Shown here piece by piece: positions 24,226 through 36,299 of a DNA stretch of 64,000 nucleotides. The position numbers and the translations under genes were made by a program. Source of the stretch: Caballeronia calidae (lineage in GTDB: Bacteria > Pseudomonadota > Gammaproteobacteria > Burkholderiales > Burkholderiaceae); assembly GCF_900044055.2 (NCBI RefSeq), contig NZ_FCOX02000006.1:1-64000 (forward strand). Direction: 5' to 3'. Position 1 is the stretch's first letter. Every line of letters starts with the position of its first letter. The notes beneath the pieces were generated by a model. That model saw only the letters and a list, made by a program, of their open reading frames with translations, did not search any database and was not told where the DNA came from.

Positions 24226-27200
24226 TCAATGGCGCATCGGCACGCCGGTGCCCGCCATGCCGATTCCGGCCGAAGTCCCGAGCGAACGCGCCGAGCGCTT
24301 GACGAGCGCGAGGCGCAGACGCTCGCGCCCGGCGCCGTCGAAATCGCCGAAATAGCGCGTCTTGCCCGCGATCACCGCGCCAACCGGCACGCCGTCGAGA
24401 TACAGCACGCGATTGCCCGCGAGCGCCGGCACCTTCTCGCCGGGCAACAACGTGCCGACGAGATTGAGCGGATCGACCGCCGACAGCGCGACGAGCGCGC
24501 CGTCCTTCGGCCGCTTGCGCATGTCGCGCAGGAGCGGCACCGCTTCGGGCAGCGCGAACTGCTCGCCCGCGAGACCGGCGACGAAACGCCCGCCGCGAAT
24601 CTCGCCGCGCGCCTCCAGCCGGTGATACACGCGCAGCAGATCGCGCCACGGCGGCAGCCATTCGGCTTCACGCTCGAGCAGACGCCAGAACACGACGCCA
24701 TAGCGCCGCAAGAGCGTCATCGCGACGTGCTCGATAGCGCCGTCCTCGCGCGCGTCCTCCTGCTTGGCGCGACGCAGAAGCGCCCAGCGCCCGGCATCGT
24801 CCATGCCGCCGATGAACAGGCCGCCGCGCCGCGGACGGCGCGCGAACGCGTTGCGCTTCGCCGCCGGTGCGAGCAGCGCGCGCAGGCCCGCGAAGCTGTT
24901 CGCGTTGACGAGCCCGAGCGCGACCAGTTCGCCGAGCGCGTCTTCGAGCTCGGTGCGCAAGAGACGCACATCGGCGAGAAGCTCGTCGAAGAACATCGCG
25001 CCGTGCGTCTTCAGCGCATCGAACACGCGTTCCGCGCGCGACGAAAGGTGCGGCGCTTCGTCGGGACGCATGAGTGCGTTCCAGGCATCGAGATGACGGC
25101 GCGGCAACAGCACGATCGGCGTGCCGCGCACCGGGCCGCCCGACGCGCGCGAACGTCCCGCGGGGCGCGTCCATACGAGCTTGCCCGCGCGGCAGAGATC
25201 GTCGAGCCACATTCCCGAATAATCTGCGATGCGCGCCGGCAGGATTTCATCCTCCCATGCGACGGCAGGCGCCTCGAAACCTTCGAGCTGTTCGAGCACC
25301 GCGCCGAGCGCGTCGCGGCCCTCGCCGTGCGAATCGGGTGCGACGCGCTGCCATTCGAGCAGAAAGCGCATGAAATCCTGCCGCTCGACCGGCTCGATTT
25401 CGCGCCGCAGCCGCCGCACCGTGTAGCGATGAATCCGCGCGAGCAGATGCCGCTCGCACCATTCCTCGGCCTGCGCGCCCGGCGTGAAGCGGCCGCGCAT
25501 CACGTAGCCCTGCGCTTCGAGCCGCGTCAGCGCGAGCGCGATCGCCGATGCGGGCAGCGCGAGCGGGCGCGCGATCTCCGGCACCGTCAGCGGACCGAAG
25601 CCCGACAGCCGCGCGCGCACGATCTCGACGAGCGCGTCGTCGGGCGCCCAGGCGTCGTCGAAGCCGGGCGGCGGCTGCAAGACCGGATGCATCGGCGCGT
25701 GCTCGTAGACGGCGCGCACGCACGCGAGACGCTCGACGGGCGTCCACAGCGCGTCGTGCCCGGCGATCCGCAGGCGCGTCGCGCGGCCTGAGCGCGCGAG
25801 GGCATCGAGCCACGCGGGCCATTGCGCGCTGCGTTGCGCCTCGCTTTCCGCGATGCACGCGAGCGTCGTCAGCGCCTCGTGCATTTCGTCGGCGCTCGTG
25901 ACGTCGGGCCACGCTTCCTCGCGCACGCTCGCGATCGCGTCGGGATCGAGCGCGCCGAGATCGTCGGAGGATTGCGGATCGGTCCAGCGGCGCGCGAGCA
26001 CCGCCTGCGTGCGGCGCTCTTCGAGCGGCGCGTCGTCGAGGAACGCATACGGCCGCGCCGACAGGATTTCAGCCGCGAGCGGCGACGGCGCGGGCAATTC
26101 GCGCGTGACGAGGCGCACGCCGCCCGCTTCGATGCGCCGCAGGAGCGCGAGCCACGCGTCGCAGTCCATCGCGTCGTGCAGGCAATCGTCGATGGTCTGC
26201 TCGACGAGCGGATGCGCCGGCACCTCGCGCTCCCCGGCGATGTTCTCCGCGCACGCGACCTGATCCGGAAACACGGCCGCGAGCAGATCCTCGCTTTTCA
26301 TGCGCTGCAGTTGCGGCGCGACCTTGCGCCCGCCGGTGTAGCGCGGCAGCGCGAGCGCATTGGTCGCGTTCCAGCGCCAGCGCACGCCGAACAGCGGCGC
26401 GTCGAGCAGCGCCTGGATCAGCACGTGTTCCGCCGTCGCCGATTTCAGATAGCGCCAGACGTCGTCGAGCGCGAAGCTGTGGCTGCCGGTCAGCGACAGC
26501 ACGATCGCGTCTTCCGTCGCGGCCGCCTGCAGTTCGAAGTTGAACGTGCGGCAGAAACGCTTGCGCAGCGCGAGACCCCAAGCGCGGTTCACGCGGCTGC
26601 CGAACGGCGCGTGGATGACGAGCTGCGTGCCGCCCGATTCGTCGAAGAAACGCTCCATGACGAGCGTGTCCTGCGTCGGCAGCACGGTGAGCGCGGCGCG
26701 CGAGCGCGCCAGATAATCGACGATCTGCCGCGCCGGCTCCACGCCGATGCCCGTTTCTTCCGCGAGCCACGCGGCGGTGTCGTCGGTGCCGCCTTGACCG
26801 AGCCGCGCGTCGATCTCGCCGCGCAGCCGCGCAATCGCGTGCGAAAGCTCGCCGCTGCGACCCGGCGCCTCGCCGAGCCAGAACGGAATGTTCGGCGGCT
26901 GGCCGTTCGCATTCTCGACGCGCACGCGGCCGCCTTCCACGCGCACGATCCGGTACGACGTATTGCCGAGCTGAAAGATATCGCCCGCGAGGCTCTCGAC
27001 GGCGAAGTCCTCGTTCACCGTGCCAATCTGCAAGCCCTGCGGTTCGAGCAGCACGGCGAAATCGGCATTGTCGGGAATGGCGCCGCCCGAGGTCACCGCC
27101 GTCAGCTTGCCCCCGCGCCGGCCGCGCAGCGTGCGGCTCACCGCATCGCGATGCACATAGGCCGCGCGCACGCCCTGCCGCCCCGTATAGCCTTCCGCGA

Positions 27201-28596
27201 GCGTGCGCAGCACGGCCTCGTAATGCGCGCGATCGAGCGTCGCGTACGGATACGCGCGCGTGATGCGCTCGAAGAGCGCGTCTTCGCTCCATTCGCGGCA
27301 CGCGACTTCGGCGGTGATCTGCTGCGCGAGCACGTCGAGCGGCGCGTGCGGGATCGTCAGCGCATCGAGTTCGCCGCGCCGCACGCAGTCGAGCAGCGCC
27401 GCGCACTCGATCAGATCGTCGCGCGAGGTCGGAAAGAGCCGCCCTTTCGGCACGCCGCCGACGTGATGCCCCGAGCGCCCGACGCGCTGCAAAAAGGCGC
27501 CGATCGAGCCGGGCGAGCCGATCTGGCAGACGAGATCGACATCGCCGATATCGATGCCCAGCTCCAGCGATGCCGTCGCGATCAGCACGCGCAACTCGCC
27601 GCGTTTCAGGCGCTGCTCCGCCTCGAGCCGATGCTCGCGCGCGAGGCTGCCGTGATGCGCCGCGACCGCTTCCTTGCCGATGCGCTCGGTCAGATGCCGC
27701 GCCGCGCGCTCGGCCATGCGCCGCGTGTTGACGAAGACGAGCGTCGTGCGATGCTGCGCGGACAAGTCGGCGAGACGGTCGTAGACGCGCTCCCACATGT
27801 CGTTGGACATGATCGCTTCGAGCGGCATCGGCGGAATGTCGAGCGCGAGATCACGCGCGCGGACATGACCGACATCGACGATTTCGCACGCCTCGTTCTC
27901 GCCGACGAGGAACTTCGCGACGAGCTCGATGGGCTTCTGCGTTGCCGACAGCCCGACGCGCACCGGACGCTGCCCGCCCGCTTCCTCGCACAGCGCGTCG
28001 AGCCGCGCGAGCGACAGGCTCAGATGCGAGCCGCGCTTGCTGCCCGCGACCGCATGGATTTCGTCGACGATCACCGTGCGCGTGGTTCCGAGCATCGCGC
28101 GGCCGGAGTCCGACGAAAGCAGCACGTAGAGCGATTCGGGCGTCGTCACGAGAATGTGCGGCGGGCGCTTCTTTACCGCGTTGCGCTCCTGCTGCGTGGT
28201 GTCGCCGGTGCGCACGGCCGCGCGAATTTCGGGCGCGGCCACGCCGGATTCGCGCAAGGTTTCGGCGATCCCCGCGAGCGGCGCTTCCAGATTCACGTGG
28301 ATGTCGTTCGACAGCGCCTTCAGCGGCGACACATACACGACGCGCGTTTCGTCCGGCAACGCACCGCCGAGCGCCACGCCGTCGCGCACCAGTTCGTCGA
28401 TGGCGGCGAGAAACGCGGTGAGCGTCTTGCCCGAGCCCGTCGGCGCGGCGACGAGCGTCGAGCGGCGCGCATGCACGAGCGGCCAGGCGCGCGCCTGCGC
28501 GGCGGTCGGCGCGGGAAAGCGCGAGCGGAACCAGCCCGCGACGGCCGGATGGAAGCCCTGGAGGGCGTCGTCCGGGGCAGAGGATTTTCGGATCAT
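24226..28596 (-). CDS. lhr: Large ATP-dependent helicase Lhr
   Basis: A 1456-residue DExH helicase. Walker A APTGSGKT and motif II DEIH ([10 protein letters not shown]) lie in the first RecA-like domain. The second RecA domain has [23 protein letters not shown] and the Arg-finger region QRVGRSGHH. These are followed by a winged-helix/oligonucleotide-binding core (about 480-900) and the long C-terminal region of bacterial full-length Lhr (E. coli Lhr is about 1538). The enzyme translocates 3'-5' on single-stranded DNA and is linked to DNA repair. The ATG at 28596 has no clear ribosome-binding site. The gene stands alone, convergent with the small peptide gene. Confidence 0.93.
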   Translation of the reverse strand: MIRKSSAPDDALQGFHPAVAGWFRSRFPAPTAAQARAWPLVHARRSTLVAAPTGSGKTLTAFLAAIDELVRDGVALGGALPDETRVVYVSPLKALSNDIHVNLEAPLAGIAETLRESGVAAPEIRAAVRTGDTTQQERNAVKKRPPHILVTTPESLYVLLSSDSGRAMLGTTRTVIVDEIHAVAGSKRGSHLSLSLARLDALCEEAGGQRPVRVGLSATQKPIELVAKFLVGENEACEIVDVGHVRARDLALDIPPMPLEAIMSNDMWERVYDRLADLSAQHRTTLVFVNTRRMAERAARHLTERIGKEAVAAHHGSLAREHRLEAEQRLKRGELRVLIATASLELGIDIGDVDLVCQIGSPGSIGAFLQRVGRSGHHVGGVPKGRLFPTSRDDLIECAALLDCVRRGELDALTIPHAPLDVLAQQITAEVACREWSEDALFERITRAYPYATLDRAHYEAVLRTLAEGYTGRQGVRAAYVHRDAVSRTLRGRRGGKLTAVTSGGAIPDNADFAVLLEPQGLQIGTVNEDFAVESLAGDIFQLGNTSYRIVRVEGGRVRVENANGQPPNIPFWLGEAPGRSGELSHAIARLRGEIDARLGQGGTDDTAAWLAEETGIGVEPARQIVDYLARSRAALTVLPTQDTLVMERFFDESGGTQLVIHAPFGSRVNRAWGLALRKRFCRTFNFELQAAATEDAIVLSLTGSHSFALDDVWRYLKSATAEHVLIQALLDAPLFGVRWRWNATNALALPRYTGGRKVAPQLQRMKSEDLLAAVFPDQVACAENIAGEREVPAHPLVEQTIDDCLHDAMDCDAWLALLRRIEAGGVRLVTRELPAPSPLAAEILSARPYAFLDDAPLEERRTQAVLARRWTDPQSSDDLGALDPDAIASVREEAWPDVTSADEMHEALTTLACIAESEAQRSAQWPAWLDALARSGRATRLRIAGHDALWTPVERLACVRAVYEHAPMHPVLQPPPGFDDAWAPDDALVEIVRARLSGFGPLTVPEIARPLALPASAIALALTRLEAQGYVMRGRFTPGAQAEEWCERHLLARIHRYTVRRLRREIEPVERQDFMRFLLEWQRVAPDSHGEGRDALGAVLEQLEGFEAPAVAWEDEILPARIADYSGMWLDDLCRAGKLVWTRPAGRSRASGGPVRGTPIVLLPRRHLDAWNALMRPDEAPHLSSRAERVFDALKTHGAMFFDELLADVRLLRTELEDALGELVALGLVNANSFAGLRALLAPAAKRNAFARRPRRGGLFIGGMDDAGRWALLRRAKQEDAREDGAIEHVAMTLLRRYGVVFWRLLEREAEWLPPWRDLLRVYHRLEARGEIRGGRFVAGLAGEQFALPEAVPLLRDMRKRPKDGALVALSAVDPLNLVGTLLPGEKVPALAGNRVLYLDGVPVGAVIAGKTRYFGDFDGAGRERLRLALVKRSARSLGTSAGIGMAGTGVPMRH

Positions 28597-28719
28597 CCGG
28601 ACATTTTATGAGCGCTTGGGAATCGGCGTGTTTGTCGCGCTTTTCGGACAGCTCCCATGCGAACGAATCCTGGTTCCGGCGATGCTTCCGGCTCGCTCCA
28701 TCGTCCGTCCGCAGCTTCC

Positions 28720-30018
28720 ATGATCGTCATCAGCCTTCTGTTCGACCACGCGCCCGGCGCGCTCGCCAACCATCGACGATATGCCCGTGCGCATGGCTAT
28801 CGCCACGTCGAGCTCGACTTCGCCGAACTGTCCGGCAGCGCCAACGCTGTTCGCTGGGTCTACAAATACGAAACGCTCCTGCGCCATCTCCGTCAGGCCG
28901 AACACAACGAAATCGTGCTCCTGTTGAGCGAGAACGCCGCGATCCTGCGCCCGGTGCCCCTGCCGGAACTGATGGCGGGCCGGGACTGGCTCATCGCCTG
29001 CACCGAATCCGAGCTGCCGCAGACGGACGTGCTCATGTTCCGTAACACGCAGGCGGTCCGCGAGAAAGTCGCCGATCTCGTCAGCCGATGCCGCCTCGGT
29101 GTGGTGCTGCCGCAAGAGGAAGCCGAGGTGCTGCACGCGTTCAGTGCATGCCCGCCTCAATTCCGCATCGGCGATGTCTACGCGGTCGTGCCGGCCGCGG
29201 CCTCCCTGCAAAGCGTATGGGCCACCTGGAAGGCCTTCTCGGTCAGCATTCGCGACGAAAGGCAGCATCGCCGGTTTCGCGCGGCGCTCATCGAACATGT
29301 CAACGAATGCGGGACGCTCGGCGTGCCCTATCTGACGCTCACGGAAGCGGGCGAGCGCGATACCTCCGCGCACAGCGTCTTTCAGCCGAACCGGCCTGTT
29401 GCGATCGTCATGCTCCATACGCCGAACGTCGCGCGCTACGGGCGCATCGCGGAGGACAACTTCAGGCGCTATTGCGAGCGGCAGGGTTACACGCTCTACG
29501 TCCATCGCGACATTCCCGCGCATCTGAACGACGGCAAGAGCGCGGGGAACTGGTACAAGGCCGCGCTGCTGCGCGAGTACCTGCCGAATCATCAGTGGGT
29601 GTTCTGGCTCGACGCCGACGTGCTCGTCAACGACATGAACCGGCGGCTCGAGCCCTTCACGCACGGACGCGAAACCGTGCTCGCGCGCGATGTGGGAACG
29701 TGGACCTTCAACTCCGGCATCATGGGCTTCGAGCGCAACCAGAGGAACTATGACGCGTTCGCCCGCATCATGGAGGCGTGTGAAAGCCTCGAAGACAGGT
29801 CGCACGTGTATGCCAGCCGGGGCGATCAGCATTACTTCATCCGCGCCTTCGAGGCGATGCCCGGATTCGATGCCGCGCAGATCCACGATTTCATCGACAT
29901 CAACACGCCGTGGATCTATCGCCGCCCGGACAGCTTCATGGTCCATTACGTCGGCATGTGGCAAGACAACCGCGCGCTCCTGATGCATTACGACCTCAAA
30001 CATTCCGCGATGGAATGA
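28720..30018 (+). CDS. Glycosyltransferase, GT34-like (galactosyl transferase GMA12/MNN10 type)
   Basis: A protein of 432 residues. The C-terminal half has the GT34 signature: [51 protein letters not shown] with the DAD (DxD-type) metal motif, then FNSGIMGF and RGDQHYF. The N-terminal half (from MIVISLLFD) is a less typical second domain. It would transfer a sugar to a surface glycan. No transmembrane segment is obvious. The in-frame ATG at 28657 would add 21 residues; neither start has a good ribosome-binding site, and the conserved core begins at the second. It is divergent from lhr and followed by phosphoketolase. Confidence 0.75.
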   Translation: MIVISLLFDHAPGALANHRRYARAHGYRHVELDFAELSGSANAVRWVYKYETLLRHLRQAEHNEIVLLLSENAAILRPVPLPELMAGRDWLIACTESELPQTDVLMFRNTQAVREKVADLVSRCRLGVVLPQEEAEVLHAFSACPPQFRIGDVYAVVPAAASLQSVWATWKAFSVSIRDERQHRRFRAALIEHVNECGTLGVPYLTLTEAGERDTSAHSVFQPNRPVAIVMLHTPNVARYGRIAEDNFRRYCERQGYTLYVHRDIPAHLNDGKSAGNWYKAALLREYLPNHQWVFWLDADVLVNDMNRRLEPFTHGRETVLARDVGTWTFNSGIMGFERNQRNYDAFARIMEACESLEDRSHVYASRGDQHYFIRAFEAMPGFDAAQIHDFIDINTPWIYRRPDSFMVHYVGMWQDNRALLMHYDLKHSAME

Positions 30019-30206
30019 CGCGCCCCCCTACCGCGCCTCCCGATCCCCTTTATGATGTTCCACGGCGCTCGTCGGGCGCCGTTTTTCTTCTGCCAACACA
30101 ACGCCACAAACACGCCGGATCATGGACGGAATGCGCGGGACGCGATCTCGCGCGAAGCCGTGCGCAGGACGCTCGACCAATCACCTCACCTGCCAAGGAG
30201 AAGCAA

Positions 30207-32606
30207 TTGAACGACGACGTCAATGGCATGACCGCGACCGAGACGCCCCTCGACGCCGACCTCCTCGCGAAAATCGACGCGTACTGGCGCGCCTGCAACT
30301 ATCTCTCGGCCGGCATGATCTATCTTCGCGCGAATCCGCTGCTGCGCGAGCCCCTCAAGCCCGAGCACATCAAGCGGCGGCTGCTCGGCCACTGGGGCTC
30401 GGACCCCGGCCAGTCGTTCGTGTGGGTTCACCTGACCCGCCTGATTGCGCGCGACGATCTGAACGTGCTGTTCGTCTCGGGCCCCGGTCACGGCGCGCCC
30501 GCGACGCTCGCCAATTCCTGGCTCGAAGGACATTACGCCGAAATCTATCCCGATCGCAGCGCCGACGAACGCGGCATGCTCAAGCTCTTTCGCGCGTTTT
30601 CGTCGCCGGGCGGCATCGGCTCGCATTGCACACCGGAGACGCCCGGCTCCATCCACGAAGGTGGCGAACTCGGCTACAGCCTGTCGCATGCGTTCGGCGC
30701 GGCGTTCGACAATCCGGATCTGATCGTCGCGGCGGTCGTCGGCGACGGCGAAGCGGAAACCGGGCCGCTCGCCACATCGTGGCATTCGAACAAGTTCCTC
30801 AATCCGGCGACCGATGGCGCCGTGCTGCCGATTCTTCATCTGAACGGCTACAAGATCGCCAATCCGACGATCCTCGCGCGCATTCCGCACGACGAGCTCG
30901 AAGATCTCTTCAAGGGCTATGGCTACGCGCCGCATTTCGTCGAAGGCGACGAGCCCGAAGCGATGCATCAGCGCATGGCCGCGACGCTGGAACGCTGCAT
31001 CGCCGATATCCGCACGATCCAGACGAACGCGCGCGCGAACCCGGAGAACACGACGCGCCCGCGCTGGCCGATGATCGTGTTGCGCACGCCCAAAGGCTGG
31101 ACCGGCCCGAAGGAACTCGACGGCCACAAGGTCGAGAACTTCTGGCGCTCGCATCAGGTGCCGATCGCCGATCCGGCGAGCAACCATCGTCATCTCGCGG
31201 CGCTGGAAGCGTGGCTGCGCAGCTACCGGCCCGAAGCGCTGTTCGATGAAGACGGCCGCCTGATCGAATCCCTGCGCGCGCTCGCGCCGAAAGGCACGCG
31301 GCGCATCAGCGCGAATCCGCATGCGAACGGCGGCGTGCTGCGGCAATCGCTCGATCTGCCCGATATCCGCGACTACGCGTTCGAGTTCAAGCGCGCGGCG
31401 AGCGTCTATCAGTCGCCGACGGCCGTGCTCGCCACGTTCCTGCGCGACGTGATCCGCCGCAACATGACGAGCTTCCGTCTCTTCGGCCCCGACGAAACCG
31501 CGAGCAACAAGCTCGACGGCGTGTACGAAGCGTCGGGGAAGCGCTGGGTCGCACAGACGCTTCCCGAAGATGCGGACGGCGGCGCGCTTTCCATCGATGG
31601 CCGCGTGATGGAAATGCTGTCCGAGCACACGCTCGAAGGCTGGTTCGAAGGCTATGTGCTCACCGGCCGCCACGGCCTCTTCGCCACCTACGAAGCCTTC
31701 GTGCACGTGATCGACTCGATGTTCAACCAGCACGCGAAGTGGCTCGAAAAAGCGAAGAACGAGCTCGACTGGCGCAGGCCGGTGCCGTCGATCAATCTGC
31801 TCATCACGTCGCTCGTGTGGCGGCAGGATCACAACGGCTTCACGCATCAGGACCCCGGCTTTCTCGATGTCGTCACCAACAAGAGCCCGGACGTCGTGCG
31901 CATCTATCTGCCGCCCGACGCGAACTGCCTGCTGAGCATCGCGGATCACTGTCTGCGCTCGCATGATTACGTGAACGTGATCGTCGCGGACAAGCAGCCG
32001 CATCTGCAATACCTGAGCATGCAGGACGCCATCGTGCATTGCGCGAAAGGCATCGGCATCTGGGATTGGGCGTCGACGGATCAGGGCGCGGAGCCGGATG
32101 TCGTGATCGCCTGCGCGGGGGATATCGCGACGATGGAAGCGCTCGCCGCCGTCGAGATCCTGAAGGCGAACTGCGCCGATCTGAAGATCCGCTTCGTCAA
32201 CGTCGTCGATCTGTTCAGGCTCATGCCGGACACGGAGCATCCGCACGGGCTGTCGCATCGCGATTTCGATTCGATCTTCACGCGCGACAAGCCGGTGATC
32301 TTCAACTTCCATTCTTACGCGTCGCTCGTGCACAAGCTCACCTACAACCGCACGAATCACGCGAACATGCACGTGCATGGATATCGCGAGCGCGGCAACA
32401 TCAACACGCCATTCGAGCTCGCGATCATCAACGGCGTGGATCGCTATACGCTCGCGATCGACGTGATCGACCGCGTGCAGCGCATCGCGGCCAGCAGCGC
32501 GCATACGAAAGAATGGCTCAAGAACCAGATCATCGAAAGCGTGCGGTATGCGCACGAGGAAGGCATCGACCGCGATGAAATTCGCGAGTGGACGTGGAAG
32601 GGTTGA
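30207..32606 (+). CDS. xfp: Phosphoketolase (xylulose-5-phosphate/fructose-6-phosphate)
   Basis: A 799-residue thiamine-diphosphate enzyme that cleaves xylulose 5-phosphate (and usually fructose 6-phosphate) with phosphate to acetyl phosphate plus an aldose phosphate. Family blocks are clear: [41 protein letters not shown], the ThDP motif [19 protein letters not shown] and HQDPGFLD. The start is TTG at 30207, which has AAGGAG six bases upstream; an in-frame ATG at 30228 is the alternative. The length matches the family (about 790-830). It is convergent with the MFS permease and shares a terminator with it. Confidence 0.95.
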   Translation: MNDDVNGMTATETPLDADLLAKIDAYWRACNYLSAGMIYLRANPLLREPLKPEHIKRRLLGHWGSDPGQSFVWVHLTRLIARDDLNVLFVSGPGHGAPATLANSWLEGHYAEIYPDRSADERGMLKLFRAFSSPGGIGSHCTPETPGSIHEGGELGYSLSHAFGAAFDNPDLIVAAVVGDGEAETGPLATSWHSNKFLNPATDGAVLPILHLNGYKIANPTILARIPHDELEDLFKGYGYAPHFVEGDEPEAMHQRMAATLERCIADIRTIQTNARANPENTTRPRWPMIVLRTPKGWTGPKELDGHKVENFWRSHQVPIADPASNHRHLAALEAWLRSYRPEALFDEDGRLIESLRALAPKGTRRISANPHANGGVLRQSLDLPDIRDYAFEFKRAASVYQSPTAVLATFLRDVIRRNMTSFRLFGPDETASNKLDGVYEASGKRWVAQTLPEDADGGALSIDGRVMEMLSEHTLEGWFEGYVLTGRHGLFATYEAFVHVIDSMFNQHAKWLEKAKNELDWRRPVPSINLLITSLVWRQDHNGFTHQDPGFLDVVTNKSPDVVRIYLPPDANCLLSIADHCLRSHDYVNVIVADKQPHLQYLSMQDAIVHCAKGIGIWDWASTDQGAEPDVVIACAGDIATMEALAAVEILKANCADLKIRFVNVVDLFRLMPDTEHPHGLSHRDFDSIFTRDKPVIFNFHSYASLVHKLTYNRTNHANMHVHGYRERGNINTPFELAIINGVDRYTLAIDVIDRVQRIAASSAHTKEWLKNQIIESVRYAHEEGIDRDEIREWTWKG

Positions 32607-32690
32607 TGCCCGTTTCGCCGTTGTCGGGGTGAATGCGGCATTCAAAATGCCATCTGGTCGAATGAATGCAAAACGCCAGATGCAAAATGC

Positions 32691-32733
32691 AAAAAGCGCC
32701 CGGGGACATGCAGTCCGCCGGGCGCATTTTTAT
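32691..32733. terminator. Bidirectional terminator between phosphoketolase and MFS
   Basis: Stem GCGCCCGG/CCGGGCGC (32696-32703, 32718-32725), flanked on both sides by A/T runs: ATTTTTATT follows on the plus strand and GCTTTTTGC on the minus strand. It serves both convergent genes. Confidence 0.8.
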
Positions 32734-32750
32734 TCAGAACCGCCGGAAGC

Positions 32751-34088
32751 TCAGCTCTGGTGCGCCGAATGATCCCGCTGCCTGAGCGATTGCGGCAAGC
32801 CGAACAGCAGCAACAGCGCGCACAACACGCTCATCGCGCCGATCGCGTACAGCGCGGGCGTCGTGCTGCCCATCGTGTCGCGGATGCGGCCCACCATCAC
32901 CGGGCTCACGATGCCGCCCAGTTGCCCCAGCGTGTTGATCAGCGCGATGCCGCCCGCCGCGCCCGCGCCGGTCAGCAGCTTCGGCGGCAGCGCCCAGAAC
33001 GCCGGAATCGATGCAATCACGCCCGCGCCCATCACGCCGAGCGCGGCGATGAGAAGCGTCGTCTGCTTGTCGAAGATGCCGGCCGCGAAGAAGCCGGCCG
33101 CCGCCATCACGAGCAGCGCCGCGACGAACTTGCGGCGTTCGCCCGAACGGTCCGACATGCGCCCGACCACCACCATGCAGATCGCGCCGCAGATGTACGG
33201 CACCGCCGTCAGCAGACCGATGATCGTCGGATTCTGCGTGCCCGCCGCGCGGATCAGGTGCGGCGCCCAGAAGTTGAGACCGTAGGATGCGATCTGGATC
33301 AGGAAGTAGATCAGGCCGAGCATCAGGAAGCCGGGCGTTTTGATCGCGCCGAAGAGCGAATGGCCGGTGTCGGTGTGCTGGCTTTGCGTCGAAATCTGGC
33401 TCTTGAGAAGGGTCTTTTCGTCGCTCGTGAGCCACGCGGCATCATCGACGCGATCCTTGAGCACCTTCAGCACGAGAATGCCGAGCAGCACGCACGGAAG
33501 ACCGCCGAGCAGGAACAACCAGTGCCATCCCGCGATGCCCGCAACGCCGTTCAGATGCCCGAGCACGAGACCCGACAGCGGTGCGCCGAAGAGACCCGAG
33601 AACGCCGACGCGAGAAACAGCATCGACGTGATGCGGCCGCGATAGCTCGCCGGAAACCACAGCGTGAGGTAGTACAGCACGCCCGGCGCGAAGCCCGCTT
33701 CCATCGCGCCGATGATGAAGCGCAGTCCATAGAACTGCCACTCCGTCTGGACGAAGACCATCAGCGCGGTCGCGATACCCCACGAAATCATGATGCGCGC
33801 GATCCAGCGCCGCGCGCCGACCTTGTAGAGCAGCATGTTGCTCGGCACTTCGAAGAGCACATAGCCGATCACGAAGAGACTCGCGCCGAGACCGTAGGCG
33901 GTGTCGGACAGACCGAGCGAGCTCTGCATCTGAAACTTAGCGAAGCTGATGTTGATGCGGTCGAAGAACGCGAAGAAGTAGCACAGCATGATGAGCGGCA
34001 TGAGCCGCAACGCCACCTTTTTGATGATGTCCGAGGTGTTCCCGACAACTTGCGGCTCACTGGCCGCGTTCACGCTTAGATCGCTCAT
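32751..34088 (-). CDS. MFS transporter, phthalate permease-like family
   Basis: A 445-residue, 12-TM MFS protein. It has the same family marks as the permease at 6433-7746: CYFFAFFDRINISFAKFQM in helix 1 and GYVLFEVPSNMLLYKVGARRWIARIM after helix 2. The ATG follows GGAGACAAAC; upstream in-frame sequence is not used. It is the last gene of an operon with a CoA-transferase and an HMG-CoA-lyase-like enzyme, 32 bases after the lyase stop, so it likely imports the organic acid that these two enzymes degrade. Confidence 0.9.
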   Translation of the reverse strand: MSDLSVNAASEPQVVGNTSDIIKKVALRLMPLIMLCYFFAFFDRINISFAKFQMQSSLGLSDTAYGLGASLFVIGYVLFEVPSNMLLYKVGARRWIARIMISWGIATALMVFVQTEWQFYGLRFIIGAMEAGFAPGVLYYLTLWFPASYRGRITSMLFLASAFSGLFGAPLSGLVLGHLNGVAGIAGWHWLFLLGGLPCVLLGILVLKVLKDRVDDAAWLTSDEKTLLKSQISTQSQHTDTGHSLFGAIKTPGFLMLGLIYFLIQIASYGLNFWAPHLIRAAGTQNPTIIGLLTAVPYICGAICMVVVGRMSDRSGERRKFVAALLVMAAAGFFAAGIFDKQTTLLIAALGVMGAGVIASIPAFWALPPKLLTGAGAAGGIALINTLGQLGGIVSPVMVGRIRDTMGSTTPALYAIGAMSVLCALLLLFGLPQSLRQRDHSAHQS

Positions 34089-34120
34089 GTTTGTCTCCAA
34101 TATAGTTTTGGTCTTTTGAT

Positions 34121-35068
34121 TCAGATGGTTTTCACGTAATCGGGCGCCGCATGCAGATCGCAATTGCGTCCCGCCTTCGCGACTTGTCCCGACACCTCAT
34201 GTCCGACGAGCGCGGGCAGCGTGCGCGACAGCGCGATCAGCTTTTGCAGATCGATGCCAGTGGGAATGCCCATCTCGTCGCACATGTTCACGAGGTCTTC
34301 GGTGCAGATGTTTCCTGATGCACCCGGCGCGAACGGACAGCCGCCGAGCCCGCCCAAAGCCGCATCGAAGCGGCGCGCGCCCGCGTCGTAGGCGGCGAGC
34401 ACATTGGCGAGGCCGAGGCCGCGCGTGTTGTGAAAGTGCAGCGTGAGATCGGCGGCCGGCACGTGTTCGAGCACGCGAGCGACGAGCCGCGCGACCTGAC
34501 GCGGATTCGCCATGCCGGTCGTATCGGCGAGCGTGATGCCGGCGATGCCCATCTCGCGATACGTCCGCGCGATCGACACCACGCGCTCTTCATCGATGCG
34601 CCCTTCGAACGGACAGCCGAACGCAGTCGCGACCGTCGCGTTCAGCGTCGTTGCCTGCGATGCGCCTTGCACGAGCCGCACGACATCGCCGAAACCCGCC
34701 AGCGACGACTCGCAGCTCATGCGCATGTTCGCGCGGTTGTGCGTCTGGCTCGCGGACATCACGAGGTTCAACTCATCGGCGCCGGCGGCGAGCGCGCGTT
34801 CCGCGCCCTTCACGTTCGGCACGAGCGCGACGTAGATCACGCCATTGCCGCGCCGGATGCCGTTGAACACCGCCTCGCCGTCGCGCAGCGCGGGAATCGC
34901 TTTCGGCGACACGAACGAGCCCGCCTCGATGCGCGTGAAACCGCAAGCCGACAAGCCATCGATCAGCGCGATCTTGTCTTCGGTCTCGACCCACTGCTTC
35001 TCGATCTGCAAGCCGTCGCGCGGGGCGACCTCCTGAACGATCAGCGGTTCTTTGTATTCATCATTCAT
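34121..35068 (-). CDS. Hydroxymethylglutaryl-CoA lyase-like enzyme
   Basis: A 315-residue HMG-CoA-lyase/isopropylmalate-synthase-type TIM barrel. It has RDGLQ (R17-D18), HFHNTRG (metal-binding His pair) and the lyase signature GGLGGCPFAPGASGN with the active-site Cys. The family cleaves HMG-CoA to acetyl-CoA and acetoacetate or similar 3-hydroxy-3-methyl acyl-CoAs. The HFHNTRG segment differs from the HCHDTYGQ of animal HMG-CoA lyase, so the substrate could be a relative. Its ATG overlaps the CoA-transferase stop (ATGA). Together with the transferase it suggests activation and cleavage of a short 3-hydroxy acid. Confidence 0.88.
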   Translation of the reverse strand: MNDEYKEPLIVQEVAPRDGLQIEKQWVETEDKIALIDGLSACGFTRIEAGSFVSPKAIPALRDGEAVFNGIRRGNGVIYVALVPNVKGAERALAAGADELNLVMSASQTHNRANMRMSCESSLAGFGDVVRLVQGASQATTLNATVATAFGCPFEGRIDEERVVSIARTYREMGIAGITLADTTGMANPRQVARLVARVLEHVPAADLTLHFHNTRGLGLANVLAAYDAGARRFDAALGGLGGCPFAPGASGNICTEDLVNMCDEMGIPTGIDLQKLIALSRTLPALVGHEVSGQVAKAGRNCDLHAAPDYVKTI

Positions 35069-36258
35069 TGCACCGCTCCTTCGGCGCGCAGCCGCTGCAC
35101 TTCGTCGGCTCCGAAGCCGAGCGATTCCAGCACCGATTGCGTGTGCTCACCGAGCGCCGGACCTTGCCAGCGCACTTCGCCCGGTGTGTCGGAGAGTTTC
35201 GGCACGATGCCCGGCATCTTCACCGATGCGCCGCCCGGCAGATCCGCCTGCAGGAGCATGTCGCGCGCTTGATAGTGCGCGTCGTTCACGATGTCCGCGA
35301 CCGAATAGATGCGGCCCGCGGGCACTTCCTCGCGCTCGAGTGTCGCGAGCACGTCGTCCATCGAGTGATGCGATGTCCATGCAGTGATCGCTTCGTCGAG
35401 CATCGCGCTCTGCTTCACGCGGCCGTCGTTGTGGGCGAGCGCGGGATCGTCCGCGAGATCGGCGCGGCCGATCACGTTCATCAGGCGCCGGTAGATCGGG
35501 TCGCTATTGCCCGCGATCACGACGAAGCCGCCATCTTCCGTGCGATACGTATTCGACGGTGCGATGCCCGGCAGCGCCCCGCCACTGCGCTCGCGCACAT
35601 GGCCGAGCAGATCGTATTCGGGGACGAGGCTCTCCATCAGGTTGAAGACGCTTTCGACGAGCGACACGTCGACCACTTGGCCGTCGCCCTGGCCGGTCTT
35701 CACGCGCAGCACCGACATCAGCGCGCCGATCACGCCATGCAGCGACGCCAGCGAATCGCCGAGACTCACGCCGACGCGCGCGGGCAGGCCTTCGGCGTCG
35801 CCGGTCGTGTAACGGATGCCGCCCATCGCCTCGCCGATCGCGCCGAAGCCCGGCCGGTCGCGATACGGGCCGGTCTGGCCGTAGCCGGAGATGCGAACCA
35901 TCGTGAGCTTCGGGTTTATTGCATGCAAAACGTCCCAGCCGAGGCCGAGCTTTTCGAGCGCGCCGGGTCGCATGTTTTCGATGACGATGTCGGCATCGGC
36001 GGCGAGGCGCTTGATGACGTCCGCGCCTTCCGTCGACTTGAGATTCACGCACACGGACTTCTTGTTGCGCGATTGCAGATACCACCAGAGCGACGTGCCC
36101 TCGTGCAGCTTGCGCCACTTGCGCAGCGGGTCGCCGCCGTTGGGCGTCTCGATCTTGATGACTTCCGCGCCGAACTCGGCCAACATGCGCGCGGCGAAAG
36201 GCGCGGCGATGAGGGTGCCGATCTCGATGACCCGGATGCCTTGAAGGGGTCCGCTCAT
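35065..36258 (-). CDS. CaiB/BaiF family CoA-transferase
   Basis: A 397-residue family III CoA-transferase. It shows PLQGIRVIEIGTLIAAPFAARMLAEFGAEVIKIE at the start (the N-terminal family block), KSVCVNLKSTEGADVIKRLAADADIVIENMRPG in the middle and a probable catalytic Asp near SLGDSLASL. It transfers CoA from an acyl-CoA (often succinyl-CoA) to a carboxylate. The chosen start follows AGGAG; a longer frame upstream is not protein-like. It is the first gene of the operon with the lyase (4-base overlap) and MFS permease. Confidence 0.92.
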   Translation of the reverse strand: MSGPLQGIRVIEIGTLIAAPFAARMLAEFGAEVIKIETPNGGDPLRKWRKLHEGTSLWWYLQSRNKKSVCVNLKSTEGADVIKRLAADADIVIENMRPGALEKLGLGWDVLHAINPKLTMVRISGYGQTGPYRDRPGFGAIGEAMGGIRYTTGDAEGLPARVGVSLGDSLASLHGVIGALMSVLRVKTGQGDGQVVDVSLVESVFNLMESLVPEYDLLGHVRERSGGALPGIAPSNTYRTEDGGFVVIAGNSDPIYRRLMNVIGRADLADDPALAHNDGRVKQSAMLDEAITAWTSHHSMDDVLATLEREEVPAGRIYSVADIVNDAHYQARDMLLQADLPGGASVKMPGIVPKLSDTPGEVRWQGPALGEHTQSVLESLGFGADEVQRLRAEGAVQ

Positions 36259-36299
36259 GCTGCTCGTCTCCTGAAATTTGTACTGTGGAGACAAGCTTA

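Noticed and set aside
25822-28611. 929-codon open frame antisense to lhr
   Set aside because: The translation is Arg/Ala/His-rich without family features. It arises from the high GC content of the lhr gene.
32652-32684. CATCTGG/CCAGATG inverted repeat between phosphoketolase and its terminator
   Set aside because: Only 7 bp, and it sits in a short low-complexity A-rich patch. Probably incidental next to the real terminator.
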